Position numbers and translations under genes: made by a program. From the NCBI GenBank assembly GCA_023266115.1, contig JAHFRU010000004.1:80001-144000 (forward strand): a stretch of 64,000 nt of DNA. Reading direction: 5' to 3'. The notes beneath the pieces are model-generated. The model made no database searches. It saw only the letters and a list, made by a program, of their open reading frames with translations, and was not told the DNA's origin. Of the stretch, positions 28,660 to 37,728 are shown one piece after another; position 1 is the stretch's first letter, and every line of letters starts with the position of its first letter. Source of the DNA: Gammaproteobacteria bacterium (lineage in GTDB: Bacteria > Pseudomonadota > Gammaproteobacteria > VBWC01).

Positions 28660-29570
28660 ACGCCGTGAACCCGCAACCGTTGCTGACGGCTGCCGATCTT
28701 CAGCAACTCCAGTTTCTGTCACGGCGCCTGTCGCAACGCCAACGCCGCGCTGCGGTGTCGCCGTGGAGCGGGCCGCATGTGTCGGCAGCGCGCGGCCACG
28801 GGCTGGAATTCGCCGATCTGCGGCCGTATCAGGCCGGCGACGATATTCGCCACATGGACTGGCGCGCGACCGCGCGCACCGGCAAACCGACCACCAAGGT
28901 ATTTCTCGAAGACCGCCAGCGCACGCTGCATCTGATTGTCGACCGCCACCCCGGCATGTGGTTCGGCACTCGCGGTGACCTGAAGGCCACCGTCGCGGCG
29001 CGCCTCGCCGCGCTGCATGCGTTCGCCGCGCTGGATGCCGGCGACACGGTGTCCGCCACCATTATCGACCGGATCGAACACCACTATCCGTCGACCCGCA
29101 CATTGCAAGGCGTGCTGTCACTGTTGCGCGCTGTCTGCGCTCCGGCGGACTCGCCGGCCGTCCCGATACCGTCCGGGCGCCGGCCGCACCAGCTGCTGCG
29201 GCATTTGACGCGCGCCGTCGCGCGGCGGTCGACGGTTGTCATCGTCAGCGATTTCTCGTGGTTCGATGCGACGCTGGTCGGTCTGCTCGCACAACTCGCA
29301 CGCGACCACGACGTCACCGCACTGCGTGTCGTCGATCCGGCCGAACAGCATCTCGCCGATGTCGGCCTGATACGGTTCGTCTCGCCAGTGTCGGGAATCG
29401 CAACAGTGATCGATACCGGCGACAGTGAACTGCGCGGCGAATACGCACGCGCGACGCAACAGCACAGCGATGACTTGCAACAATGGTTCGCGCGCGCCGG
29501 CGTCGAACTAACGGTGATTGCGACCGACCGGAACCTGATCGATACACTGACCGCAGTGGCGAAGGCATAG
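28656..29570 (+). CDS. DUF58 domain protein
   Basis: RGHGLEFADLRPYQAGDDIRHMDWRATARTGKPTTKVF; TTG start overlapping moxR stop. Confidence 0.88.
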   Translation: MNAVNPQPLLTAADLQQLQFLSRRLSQRQRRAAVSPWSGPHVSAARGHGLEFADLRPYQAGDDIRHMDWRATARTGKPTTKVFLEDRQRTLHLIVDRHPGMWFGTRGDLKATVAARLAALHAFAALDAGDTVSATIIDRIEHHYPSTRTLQGVLSLLRAVCAPADSPAVPIPSGRRPHQLLRHLTRAVARRSTVVIVSDFSWFDATLVGLLAQLARDHDVTALRVVDPAEQHLADVGLIRFVSPVSGIATVIDTGDSELRGEYARATQQHSDDLQQWFARAGVELTVIATDRNLIDTLTAVAKA

Positions 29571-29572
29571 CG

Positions 29573-30049
29573 ATGGCGTCGACGAACCCATCGACCGACT
29601 GGCTGCAGGGCCTTGCCGATATCGAGTGGCCGGCGGCTCCCGACTGGTCATTGTTTTATCTGACGGCCGCAGCCATCACGCTAGTGCTGGGCGCCATTGT
29701 TGCCTACAGTATCTGGCGCTGGCGCCGGCCGGCGCGACGCGTGGACCGTCACGTCCTGGCACTCGCCAAACTGGCAGCACTGCAGACAAACTGGCAACGC
29801 GGCGCCATCGATGATCGCGCCGCCGCGTACCAGCTGGCCACGATATTGCGGCTGGGCCTGGGACTGGAGCAACTCACCACAGGGTGCCCCGATCTGCCTC
29901 ATGTGTCACCGACCGCGTGGCGGACGATGATCGCCCTGCTGCACCGTTATCGCTATTCACTGCAGGCGCCCGATAAGCTGCCGGCGGCGGCGTTCGCTAG
30001 CATCCGCGGCTGGCTACAGCGCGCCACGAACCACGGGACGGCGGCATGA
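29573..30049 (+). CDS. DUF4381-like membrane protein of the Bat operon
   Basis: Single TM after WPAAPDWSLFYLTAAAI; operon position between DUF58 and VWA genes. Confidence 0.7.
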   Translation: MASTNPSTDWLQGLADIEWPAAPDWSLFYLTAAAITLVLGAIVAYSIWRWRRPARRVDRHVLALAKLAALQTNWQRGAIDDRAAAYQLATILRLGLGLEQLTTGCPDLPHVSPTAWRTMIALLHRYRYSLQAPDKLPAAAFASIRGWLQRATNHGTAA

Positions 30050-31065
30050 TGCTGACGTTCGCTACACCGTTATGGCTCGCGGCATTACCGTTGCCGGCGC
30101 TGATCTGGGCGGCTTTGCGCAGGCCGCAATCGTCGCGACGGACGTCACCCGGCGCGGCGGCGCTGTTACACAGCCAGGCGGACCTGCTGGCGCGCCTCGC
30201 GGCGCGCCAGCAGCATGCTGTCTCCCGCATGCCATGGCTGTGGCTGGCGGGTTGCATGCTGCTGATCGGCGCACTGGCGCACCCGCAGTGGACGACGCCG
30301 AATACCGCGAGTGACTACTACGGCCGGGACGTCATGCTCGCGCTCGATGTCTCCGGTTCGATGCGCGCGCTGGATTTTTCCATCGACGGCCAGCCGACCG
30401 ACCGGCTGACGATGGTCAAGCGCATCGTCGACGGCTTTCTCGACGAGCGTCGCGGCGATCGCGTCGGCATCATCGTGTTCGCCGACGACGCCTACAGCCT
30501 GGCGCCGGTCACTACCGACAAGACCCTGTTGAAACAGGTCCTCGACGAGGTTGCCAACGGCACCATCGGCGAGAAGACCGCGCTCGGCAACGCGCTGGCG
30601 CTGGCCGTCAAACGACTGCGCGACCGCCGCGAGGAGGCGCGTGTGTTGATCCTGTTGACCGATGGCACCAACACATCGGGCGAGATCACGCCGGAGGCCG
30701 CGATCGCGATGGCGCGGTACTACCACGTGCGTGTCTACGCGGTCGGCATAGGTTCACAGGAACGTGCTGCATTTCCACGCGGCAAAATGCAAACAGCCGA
30801 ATTCGCCGAGCTGCCGGTCGATGACGCATTGCTGCAACACATCGCCGACGCGACCGGCGGCCGGTTTTTCGCTGCGCGCAACAGCGCGGACATGCAGCGC
30901 ATCCTGCACGATATCGACAAGCTGGCCGACGTTCCGGTAACCGACGAACGCGCCTGGCTGAGGCGCGACATCTACGCGCTGCCGCTCACCGCCGGCCTGC
31001 TGTTGCTGCTCGGCGCGCAGTGGCGCACGACGCGGCAGATACTGCCCGCGTCGCCGGTGATCTAG
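30046..31065 (+). CDS. VWA domain protein (BatA-like)
   Basis: MLALDVSGSMRALDF MIDAS motif; VGIIVFADDAYSLAPVT; LLTDGTNTSG. Confidence 0.88.
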   Translation: MMLTFATPLWLAALPLPALIWAALRRPQSSRRTSPGAAALLHSQADLLARLAARQQHAVSRMPWLWLAGCMLLIGALAHPQWTTPNTASDYYGRDVMLALDVSGSMRALDFSIDGQPTDRLTMVKRIVDGFLDERRGDRVGIIVFADDAYSLAPVTTDKTLLKQVLDEVANGTIGEKTALGNALALAVKRLRDRREEARVLILLTDGTNTSGEITPEAAIAMARYYHVRVYAVGIGSQERAAFPRGKMQTAEFAELPVDDALLQHIADATGGRFFAARNSADMQRILHDIDKLADVPVTDERAWLRRDIYALPLTAGLLLLLGAQWRTTRQILPASPVI

Positions 31066-31069
31066 CGCC

Positions 31070-32812
31070 ATGATCGAGCTACTGACCCAGCTGAAACTGC
31101 GCGAGCCCTTGTGGCTGTTGCTGGTGTTCGTGCCGTGGTTGCGCCACGCGTGGCGGCCAAACCTATGGCGCACCGCCGCGCGTCTCGAGCGTTTTGCCGA
31201 CGCGCATCTGCTGCGGCGGTTGCTGCGCGGCGACCCCACCGCGGCGCCGCGTGTCCGCCGGATGTTTTTGCTTGCGTGGCTGCTGGCGGCTGTCGCGGCC
31301 AGCAGCCCGTATCTGGCGCGCACGCAGGCTGCGACAACCGAACAGCGCGGCATAGATATTCTCGCGATTGTCGACATCTCGCCGTCGATGCGCGTCACCG
31401 ATATCGCACCGAACCGGCTCGCGCGCGCGCGCCTGGAACTGACCGATTTCGCGGCACGCCTGCAAGGCGACCGGATCGGCCTGATCGCCTTTTCGTCCAA
31501 CGCCTACACGCTGTTGCCGCTGACACTGGATCAGCGTGTCTTCCGTGAATACCTCGGCTATCTCGACAGCGACCTGGTGTTTCGTCACGGTTCGAATCTG
31601 GCGCGAGCACTGGAACAGGCCGAGTCCTATCTGCAGCGTGACGCGCAACCGGCACGCGCGGTGGTGCTGTTGACCGACGGCGAGTCACACTATCCGGGCG
31701 CCGTCGACGTTGCGCGGCGTCTCGGCAAGGCCGGCATCCCGGTACTGGTGATGGGCATAGCCACTGACGCCGGCGGCCCGGTACCGGCGGCCGGCGGCGG
31801 CTACATCAGCGCCGACGGCGAGGTGGTTACGTCACGGATTCAGCGCACGGTATTGCAGGATATCGCCGCGGCCAGCGGCGGTATCTACACCGATGTGCGC
31901 GATGACGACAACGACTGGCAACTCTTCTTTACGCGGCTGGACGCGGTCGGCCGCGACAACCGCTATCAGTTCGCGTCCGCCGAGCGCGGATATGCGCTGT
32001 TCCCATGGCTGCTGACCGGCGCGCTATTGCTGTTTATCAGCGCCGGCGTGCGGCGGGCCGAAGGTCTGGCGCTGCTGCTGCTGTGGCCGCTGTCGGCCGT
32101 GCCACCGGACGCGCAGGCGTGGATCTGGCAGGAACAACAGGCATGGGACGCATTGAATACCGGGAACTGCGCAGCAGCACAGACCGGTTATCAACGACTC
32201 GATTCGTATGACGGCTGGTTCGGCGCGGGCGTGGCGGCCTATCGCTGCGCGCAATGGCGCGATGCCGCGGACGCGTTTGGCAAGGCCGGCAAGCTCGCGT
32301 CTACCGACGACGAACGTGCCCGAGCCGCCTATAACCGTGGCAATAGTCATGCGCGTCTTGAAAACATCGACGACGCGGGGCGCGCCTTCGAAGAGGCGCT
32401 GAGACTCCGGCCGAGCTACCAGCAGGCGGCGCGAAACCTGACGTTGCTGCGCCGCCAACACGAGGCGATCAAGCTCGGCGGCGCGACGCCAGGGCCAGCC
32501 GCGGCGCTCGGCGACCGGCGCCAGTCTGACAGCAACGAACCGGTGACGCCCACACCGGCGCGCGACGCCACCGCAGCGCGACAGGCACCTGACGCCGACC
32601 CCGGTAATCGCCAGGCAGCCCGGCAGCAAACGGTCGCGTTACCCGAACTATTGGACGCCTGGCAACTGAACACAGACGGTGACGTCACGGAATTCGGCAG
32701 CGCGTTGCAACAACTCGAACGGCTCGAGGAAAAGAAAGCGGAGTTTCTGCGGCGACGCATGATCAGCCGGGAAACCCGCTACGGCAAGATACTGGAGGAC
32801 AAACCGTGGTGA
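31070..32812 (+). CDS. VWA-TPR protein (BatB/BatC-like fusion)
   Basis: ILAIVDISPSMRVTDI; VVLLTDGESHYPG; C-terminal TPR (ARAAYNRGNSHARLENIDDAGRAFEEALRLRP). Confidence 0.87.
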   Translation: MIELLTQLKLREPLWLLLVFVPWLRHAWRPNLWRTAARLERFADAHLLRRLLRGDPTAAPRVRRMFLLAWLLAAVAASSPYLARTQAATTEQRGIDILAIVDISPSMRVTDIAPNRLARARLELTDFAARLQGDRIGLIAFSSNAYTLLPLTLDQRVFREYLGYLDSDLVFRHGSNLARALEQAESYLQRDAQPARAVVLLTDGESHYPGAVDVARRLGKAGIPVLVMGIATDAGGPVPAAGGGYISADGEVVTSRIQRTVLQDIAAASGGIYTDVRDDDNDWQLFFTRLDAVGRDNRYQFASAERGYALFPWLLTGALLLFISAGVRRAEGLALLLLWPLSAVPPDAQAWIWQEQQAWDALNTGNCAAAQTGYQRLDSYDGWFGAGVAAYRCAQWRDAADAFGKAGKLASTDDERARAAYNRGNSHARLENIDDAGRAFEEALRLRPSYQQAARNLTLLRRQHEAIKLGGATPGPAAALGDRRQSDSNEPVTPTPARDATAARQAPDADPGNRQAARQQTVALPELLDAWQLNTDGDVTEFGSALQQLERLEEKKAEFLRRRMISRETRYGKILEDKPW

Positions 32813-34422
32813 CGGCATTACGTGTGCTTTTGTTGAGCGCGAGCCTGTGGGCCGTGGCCGCACCCGCCGCGCAGTTCACTGCAACGGTCGACCGCAGCGA
32901 GCTGTACCAGGATGAATATCTGGTGTTAACACTGGCGCTGGTCAACAGCGATACGCGGCTGCGCGCCGAGGGCGTCAAACCGAATATCGATCTGACCTTG
33001 CTGACCGATCAGTTCGATCTCGGCGCACCGACGTCGGATTACCGCTTCAACATCAACCGCGAGCGCGGCCGGTCGACATCGGGAATCGTCGTCCAGTTGT
33101 TTCCGCGACGTGCCGGCATGTTGCAGATCCCGCCGTTTACGATCGATGGAGTGAGCTCGGCACCACTGCCGATCCGCGTACTGGCGCCGGCCACCGACCG
33201 GACGCCCGAGGTGTTTGTCCGGTCAGCCGTTGCCAGCACCAGCGTCTGGCAACGCGAGCAACTGGTGGTTTATTCGGATCTGTACCACCGCGTCGAACTC
33301 ACCAGCGCAAAGACCGGCGGGCAACTGGAGACCGAGCCGGTCGATCCCGACATACGGCTGCTGCCGAAAAGCGAGCGCAGCGAAACGATCAATGGCGTCG
33401 AGTATCGCGTCGCGCGTAATGCATGGGTGATGTTTCCGCCGCACAGCGGCGGGCTCGCCGTGCATCTGCCGGACGTCTGGATCGAGACGGCGCAGGGCCG
33501 CAAGCAGCGGTTCCCGGTCCGGACGGAAAACGTCACCGTGAAACCGTTACCGGCCGACGTACCAGCGGGCATGGTGGTCGGTAAACCGGACATCGCGGCT
33601 ACCGCGCAAAGCAGCGTTTATGCGACAGGGCGCATGGCGTCGTGGGACATCACGGTACGTGCACCGGTACTGGATATCGCGATACCGGCGGAATTGCCGC
33701 TGATCGATTTTCCGGCGGCGCTGAAGGCCTACGCCAGTAATGCAAAACGCGCCAACGATATCCGCAGCGACGGCACCACCGGCATTGCGAGCTACACGCT
33801 GGCGCTGATACCGGCACAACCCGGGAGGCTGAGCCTGCCGCCGATCCGGTTTCCGTATTTTGACCCGGCACGCGGCGTGATCGATATCGCCAGCGCCGAC
33901 GGCCCGGAAATTGAGGTCGCGCGCGGCGAGCTGCCGCCGTCTATCGATGGTGTTCCTGCCTCAGCGGCCAGCGACACTGCCGGACCGTCGCCGACCGGTA
34001 TGTCGAATCTCATCTGGCAAGGCGTCGCACTGATCTTTGCCGCGCTGTGGCTGGTAACGCTGTGGCGATGGAAGCGGCACCGCACTATCGCGTCCGCGGG
34101 GAAAACAGGCGCGGCGGTCACGATGTCGCCGCGGTTTGCCGGCCGCCCGTTGATCCAGACGATGCTCGATGCATTGCGGTCGGAGACACTTGAGCGAGGT
34201 CTGGCGGAGTGGGAACAGCACCACGGTATAGACGAACCACTGCGGACGACCGTGCGCCGTCTGCAGGAACATTACTATGGCAAAACCCGGCCGGGCGACG
34301 CCGCAGCGCTACGTGCCGCCGTCGATACGGCGGTAACGCGCATTCGCAACACCCGCACGGCGGCCACGGATGGCCGGGACGACTGGTCGCCGGCGTCGTT
34401 CACGGCACGCGTGCAGTCCTGA
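32806..34422 (+). CDS. BatD-like oxygen-tolerance protein
   Basis: N-terminal signal then FTATVDRSELYQDEYLVLTL; C-terminal TM region; operon context. Confidence 0.82.
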   Translation: MVTALRVLLLSASLWAVAAPAAQFTATVDRSELYQDEYLVLTLALVNSDTRLRAEGVKPNIDLTLLTDQFDLGAPTSDYRFNINRERGRSTSGIVVQLFPRRAGMLQIPPFTIDGVSSAPLPIRVLAPATDRTPEVFVRSAVASTSVWQREQLVVYSDLYHRVELTSAKTGGQLETEPVDPDIRLLPKSERSETINGVEYRVARNAWVMFPPHSGGLAVHLPDVWIETAQGRKQRFPVRTENVTVKPLPADVPAGMVVGKPDIAATAQSSVYATGRMASWDITVRAPVLDIAIPAELPLIDFPAALKAYASNAKRANDIRSDGTTGIASYTLALIPAQPGRLSLPPIRFPYFDPARGVIDIASADGPEIEVARGELPPSIDGVPASAASDTAGPSPTGMSNLIWQGVALIFAALWLVTLWRWKRHRTIASAGKTGAAVTMSPRFAGRPLIQTMLDALRSETLERGLAEWEQHHGIDEPLRTTVRRLQEHYYGKTRPGDAAALRAAVDTAVTRIRNTRTAATDGRDDWSPASFTARVQS

Positions 34423-34520
34423 CGCCGGCGACCGTATCAATCAGGCTGTTGCCCCCGCACGACAACATCACCACCTGATGGCCCCGCCCTGGCGGTATGC
34501 TTCCGCTGCAGCATTCGCCT

Positions 34521-34910
34521 TTATTGCCCGACCGGTTCTTCAACACCCGAGTCAGTAGCTGCCTTTTTTTCGTCGACCTTGCGCTCTTCCATCATCTGCT
34601 TGCGCTCGTCGCGACGTCGCTGCATTGCCTCGCTGGTCTCGTTGCCTTTTTCGTGCGTCGAGCCGGCCTTCTTTCTGGCCTTTTTTGCGGCCTTGTCAGC
34701 GCCGTCTTCGTCGGCGTCCTGCACATCGCCTTCCGCCTTGTGCGCATGCCTGATCTTATGATGTTTCTTGTTGCCGGCGGCCTGGTGCTTGTGCTCTTTC
34801 TTCACGGCCGTATCTTGCCCGGCAAGTTGCACGAACGGCGCCGCCTGCCCGACGGACGCGGTCAGGTACCCGACACACAGGGCGGCGAATAATACGGATT
34901 TAACGCGCAT
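34521..34910 (-). CDS. Small secreted Lys/His/Glu-rich protein of unknown function
   Basis: 129 aa, signal-peptide-like N-terminus, then low-complexity charged region (KKEHKHQAAGNKKHHKIRHAHKAE...). Confidence 0.55.
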   Translation of the reverse strand: MRVKSVLFAALCVGYLTASVGQAAPFVQLAGQDTAVKKEHKHQAAGNKKHHKIRHAHKAEGDVQDADEDGADKAAKKARKKAGSTHEKGNETSEAMQRRRDERKQMMEERKVDEKKAATDSGVEEPVGQ

Positions 34911-35058
34911 GGTAGTTCCTCGGATGGTCTGTCAGGGATCACCGTTTACCGCATAGCCGCGTGACGGCGATGATCCAACCCGACACGCGGTGTTTGACAA
35001 ATGCTTGCCATTGCCGATGCACGGATGGACCTCGTGACGGACGGGCTCAAACAAGCGG

Positions 35059-35763
35059 TTACTGTTGCGGCAGCAGATCGATGACCTGGGGCGCATCGAT
35101 CCGCCGATCGACGTCGGCGCTGTTGCGCTCGGACCACTGGCGCGCGCCGCGATCAAGAAACTTCTGTTCCTCCACCGGCAGCGGGCCACGCTTTAACGTG
35201 CTTTCCCATTCCCACAATGCCGAGCGCGCCTTGCGCACATAGGGATCATCCGGTTTGGAAAGATGGATATAGGCGCGCATCGCACCCAGCGCGCCTTCCA
35301 GATCCTGCAGCTGCTCCAGCGCGACGGCCAGGCCCCAGTAGGCGTTGGCCTGATACGGCCGCAGGTCTATCGCCGTCTGGAAAAAATCCCGCGCCGCGTC
35401 ATAGCGCTGCGCGCCGATCAGCGCGAATCCCATGTTGACATGCGCCTCCGGCATGCGCGGCGCGAGCAGCAATACTCGGTGCAACGCGGTGATGGCGTTA
35501 TCATATTGCTTCGCATGCAGCATCGCGACCGCCTGCAGAAAGCGCGTATCGATCTCGCGTTGGGCAAGCTGGCTGGCGTGCCCGGCCGGGTCCAGCTTCG
35601 CATCCACTGTCGCGGTTGGCGGCGCGTGCGCTGACGCCGCTCGCAACATGCCGGGGCGTTGCATCAGCAGCGCAATCGCCGCAATCAGTGCCACGACACA
35701 GAGCAGCGATACCAGCGCGACCGGGACGTCCTGCTGCGGATGTTCTATCACTTGTCCGGTCAT
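35059..35763 (-). CDS. Membrane-anchored TPR protein
   Basis: TM segment then TPR-like units (DNAITALHRVLLLAPRMPEAHVNMGFALIGAQRYDAARDFFQTAIDLRP); overlaps the CcsA-like gene. Confidence 0.8.
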   Translation of the reverse strand: MTGQVIEHPQQDVPVALVSLLCVVALIAAIALLMQRPGMLRAASAHAPPTATVDAKLDPAGHASQLAQREIDTRFLQAVAMLHAKQYDNAITALHRVLLLAPRMPEAHVNMGFALIGAQRYDAARDFFQTAIDLRPYQANAYWGLAVALEQLQDLEGALGAMRAYIHLSKPDDPYVRKARSALWEWESTLKRGPLPVEEQKFLDRGARQWSERNSADVDRRIDAPQVIDLLPQQ

Positions 35764-36602
35764 ATCACACCCTTGTGCACCGCCTCACTGATGAACGGCG
35801 TGCTGAAATAGGTCATGAAGGCGACGACAAAAATAATCAGAATAAAGGCCGCGCCGAGGCGGATCGGTACGTTCCAGGCCAGACGCGCATGTATCGCGCC
35901 GCCCAGCGCCAGCCAGGTCAGGAACGCCGACGTTTCCAGCGCATCCCATGACCAGAATCGCCCCCAGGCATCCTGCGCCCAGACCGCGCCGGCGATCAGC
36001 ATCAGACTGTCAAACACCAGCGCCAGCACCATGAAGCGCCACGCATACCGGTCCAGCACGTCGTCCGCCGGCAGGTGGCGCAACCACGACGCGAACCAGC
36101 CGATCCAGCGCAGCAGGATCACCCCGGCGAGACCCGAACCCACCATGGAGAACGCCAGAAAAATCTTGCCGAAACCGACGTGTGCCCACAGCCAGTCGTT
36201 GTAATAGGTCGGCGGGAACGGCGCGTCCTTCGGTTCGATCATCAGCACCCACAGACCCAGCACCCAGATAATCGGCAGCGAGACGATCGCGCCGGGGCGC
36301 AGCAGCGGCAGACGCCAGTACACCAGCGTGTAGATGGTACCGAGGCTGAACAATTGGCTGACGAGCAGTTCGAACAGATTCACAAACGGGCCGTGCCCGA
36401 TCCGCACCCAGCGCACGCCGAGGGAAACGGCGAGCAACACTACTCCGCACACCATGAACAACAACACCAGACCTTCGTAGCTGCGCGTGCCCGCCGCCAG
36501 AACCCTTTGCTGTGCGATACCGCGAAACGCGTAAAACGCCGCTAGCGCATACGCCGCCAGACCGGCCCACAACCACGGCATTTCAGTCGCTTCGCTAAAC
36601 AT
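35760..36602 (-). CDS. CcsA/ResC-like cytochrome c assembly protein (System II)
   Basis: WAQDAWGRFWSWDALETSAFLTWL (WWD-like segment); polytopic; start MFSEATEMPW at 36602. Confidence 0.88.
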   Translation of the reverse strand: MFSEATEMPWLWAGLAAYALAAFYAFRGIAQQRVLAAGTRSYEGLVLLFMVCGVVLLAVSLGVRWVRIGHGPFVNLFELLVSQLFSLGTIYTLVYWRLPLLRPGAIVSLPIIWVLGLWVLMIEPKDAPFPPTYYNDWLWAHVGFGKIFLAFSMVGSGLAGVILLRWIGWFASWLRHLPADDVLDRYAWRFMVLALVFDSLMLIAGAVWAQDAWGRFWSWDALETSAFLTWLALGGAIHARLAWNVPIRLGAAFILIIFVVAFMTYFSTPFISEAVHKGVI

Positions 36603-36610
36603 CGTTGCTA

Positions 36611-37633
36611 TCAACCCTTGTTGGTCAGCGCTGCGGACGACGCCGAATTGAGCGCGGTGATCTTGTCGGTCGCCGCGTGCACCGCCGTGAACGTCCGCCA
36701 GTAATGCGAAGCAAGCCCGATGACGCCAAGTATGGACGCGAGAAACAACCAGCGCAGTGTCGGATCGAAAAATATCTTGTAACCCATCCACTGGCGCAAT
36801 TGTTCATAACGCAACCGTCCGCCGTCCAGTACCGTTTCGTCGCCGGGTTTCAGCTCGACACGACGGTCGCCATCGTTGACGACCAGCACGCTGCCGGTGC
36901 GCCGCACATCCAGCGTCCATGCGGCGTCCTGACGCAAGCCGGTATCCAGTTGCAACCAGAACTTGATTTCGCGGCCCCCGACGGGTGTCCAGCTGTTGCT
37001 CTGCTTGAAATCAAACAGTGGATAGGACGGCATGTTGACCGTGCCGGTGACGGGTGCACCGGCGTCGGGGAGCCAGGTCAGCACCGGCGTGAATCCCTTG
37101 TTGAACGTCGTGTAAAACCGGTAGCCATCGATCACCAGCGGCGTATCGTCACCGATCACGCGCGCCTGCCATTCGCCTTTTTCGTTGCGCACCCGGATAT
37201 GGCTGCGCGTCGACCCGCGCACCAGCATCGGCTGATAGTCAACCGTGAACGGGCCCTGGGCAAACTGCACCTGATCCAGATTGCCACTGTGGAACGGACC
37301 GCTTTTGACATCGATCGCGTCGTCGATCGTAAACTGCTGCCCGTCCACCATTTCCACATGAGCCTCGTAATGGGTCAGGCGACCGACCCCGACGAGCACG
37401 ACCACGGCGAGCAGGCCGATATGAAACATCAGTAATCCCGGCCGCCGGTTGATGCGTGGATTGGTCGCAATCGCCGCAACGAGATTCACCGCCAGCACCG
37501 ACAACGGCGCCACTAGCACCCACACCGGCACTTCCGCCGGATTGCCATAAATCAGCGACGAGCCGACCGCGAGCAGCGCCATACCGACGATGGTCAGCCG
37601 CGTTGAGGACAGTAGCTTGCGAAACACAATCAT
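36611..37633 (-). CDS. ResB-like cytochrome c biogenesis protein (System II)
   Basis: TM segments, RPGLLMFHIGLLAVVVLVGVGRLTHYEA; adjacent to CcsA-like gene. Confidence 0.83.
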   Translation of the reverse strand: MIVFRKLLSSTRLTIVGMALLAVGSSLIYGNPAEVPVWVLVAPLSVLAVNLVAAIATNPRINRRPGLLMFHIGLLAVVVLVGVGRLTHYEAHVEMVDGQQFTIDDAIDVKSGPFHSGNLDQVQFAQGPFTVDYQPMLVRGSTRSHIRVRNEKGEWQARVIGDDTPLVIDGYRFYTTFNKGFTPVLTWLPDAGAPVTGTVNMPSYPLFDFKQSNSWTPVGGREIKFWLQLDTGLRQDAAWTLDVRRTGSVLVVNDGDRRVELKPGDETVLDGGRLRYEQLRQWMGYKIFFDPTLRWLFLASILGVIGLASHYWRTFTAVHAATDKITALNSASSAALTNKG

Positions 37634-37728
37634 GGCGAGTTACACATCGTTGACAGAACACGGCCGACGCACCTGCGCGACCGGCTTGATCATCTTTCGC
37701 GAGATAAACCGGCAGGGGCCCGGCCGCG

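Noticed and set aside
34521-34910. Low-complexity Lys/Glu segment considered as a DNA repeat or CRISPR-like array
   Set aside because: No regular repeat/spacer structure; explained as a charged coding region. No CRISPR array was seen anywhere in the window.
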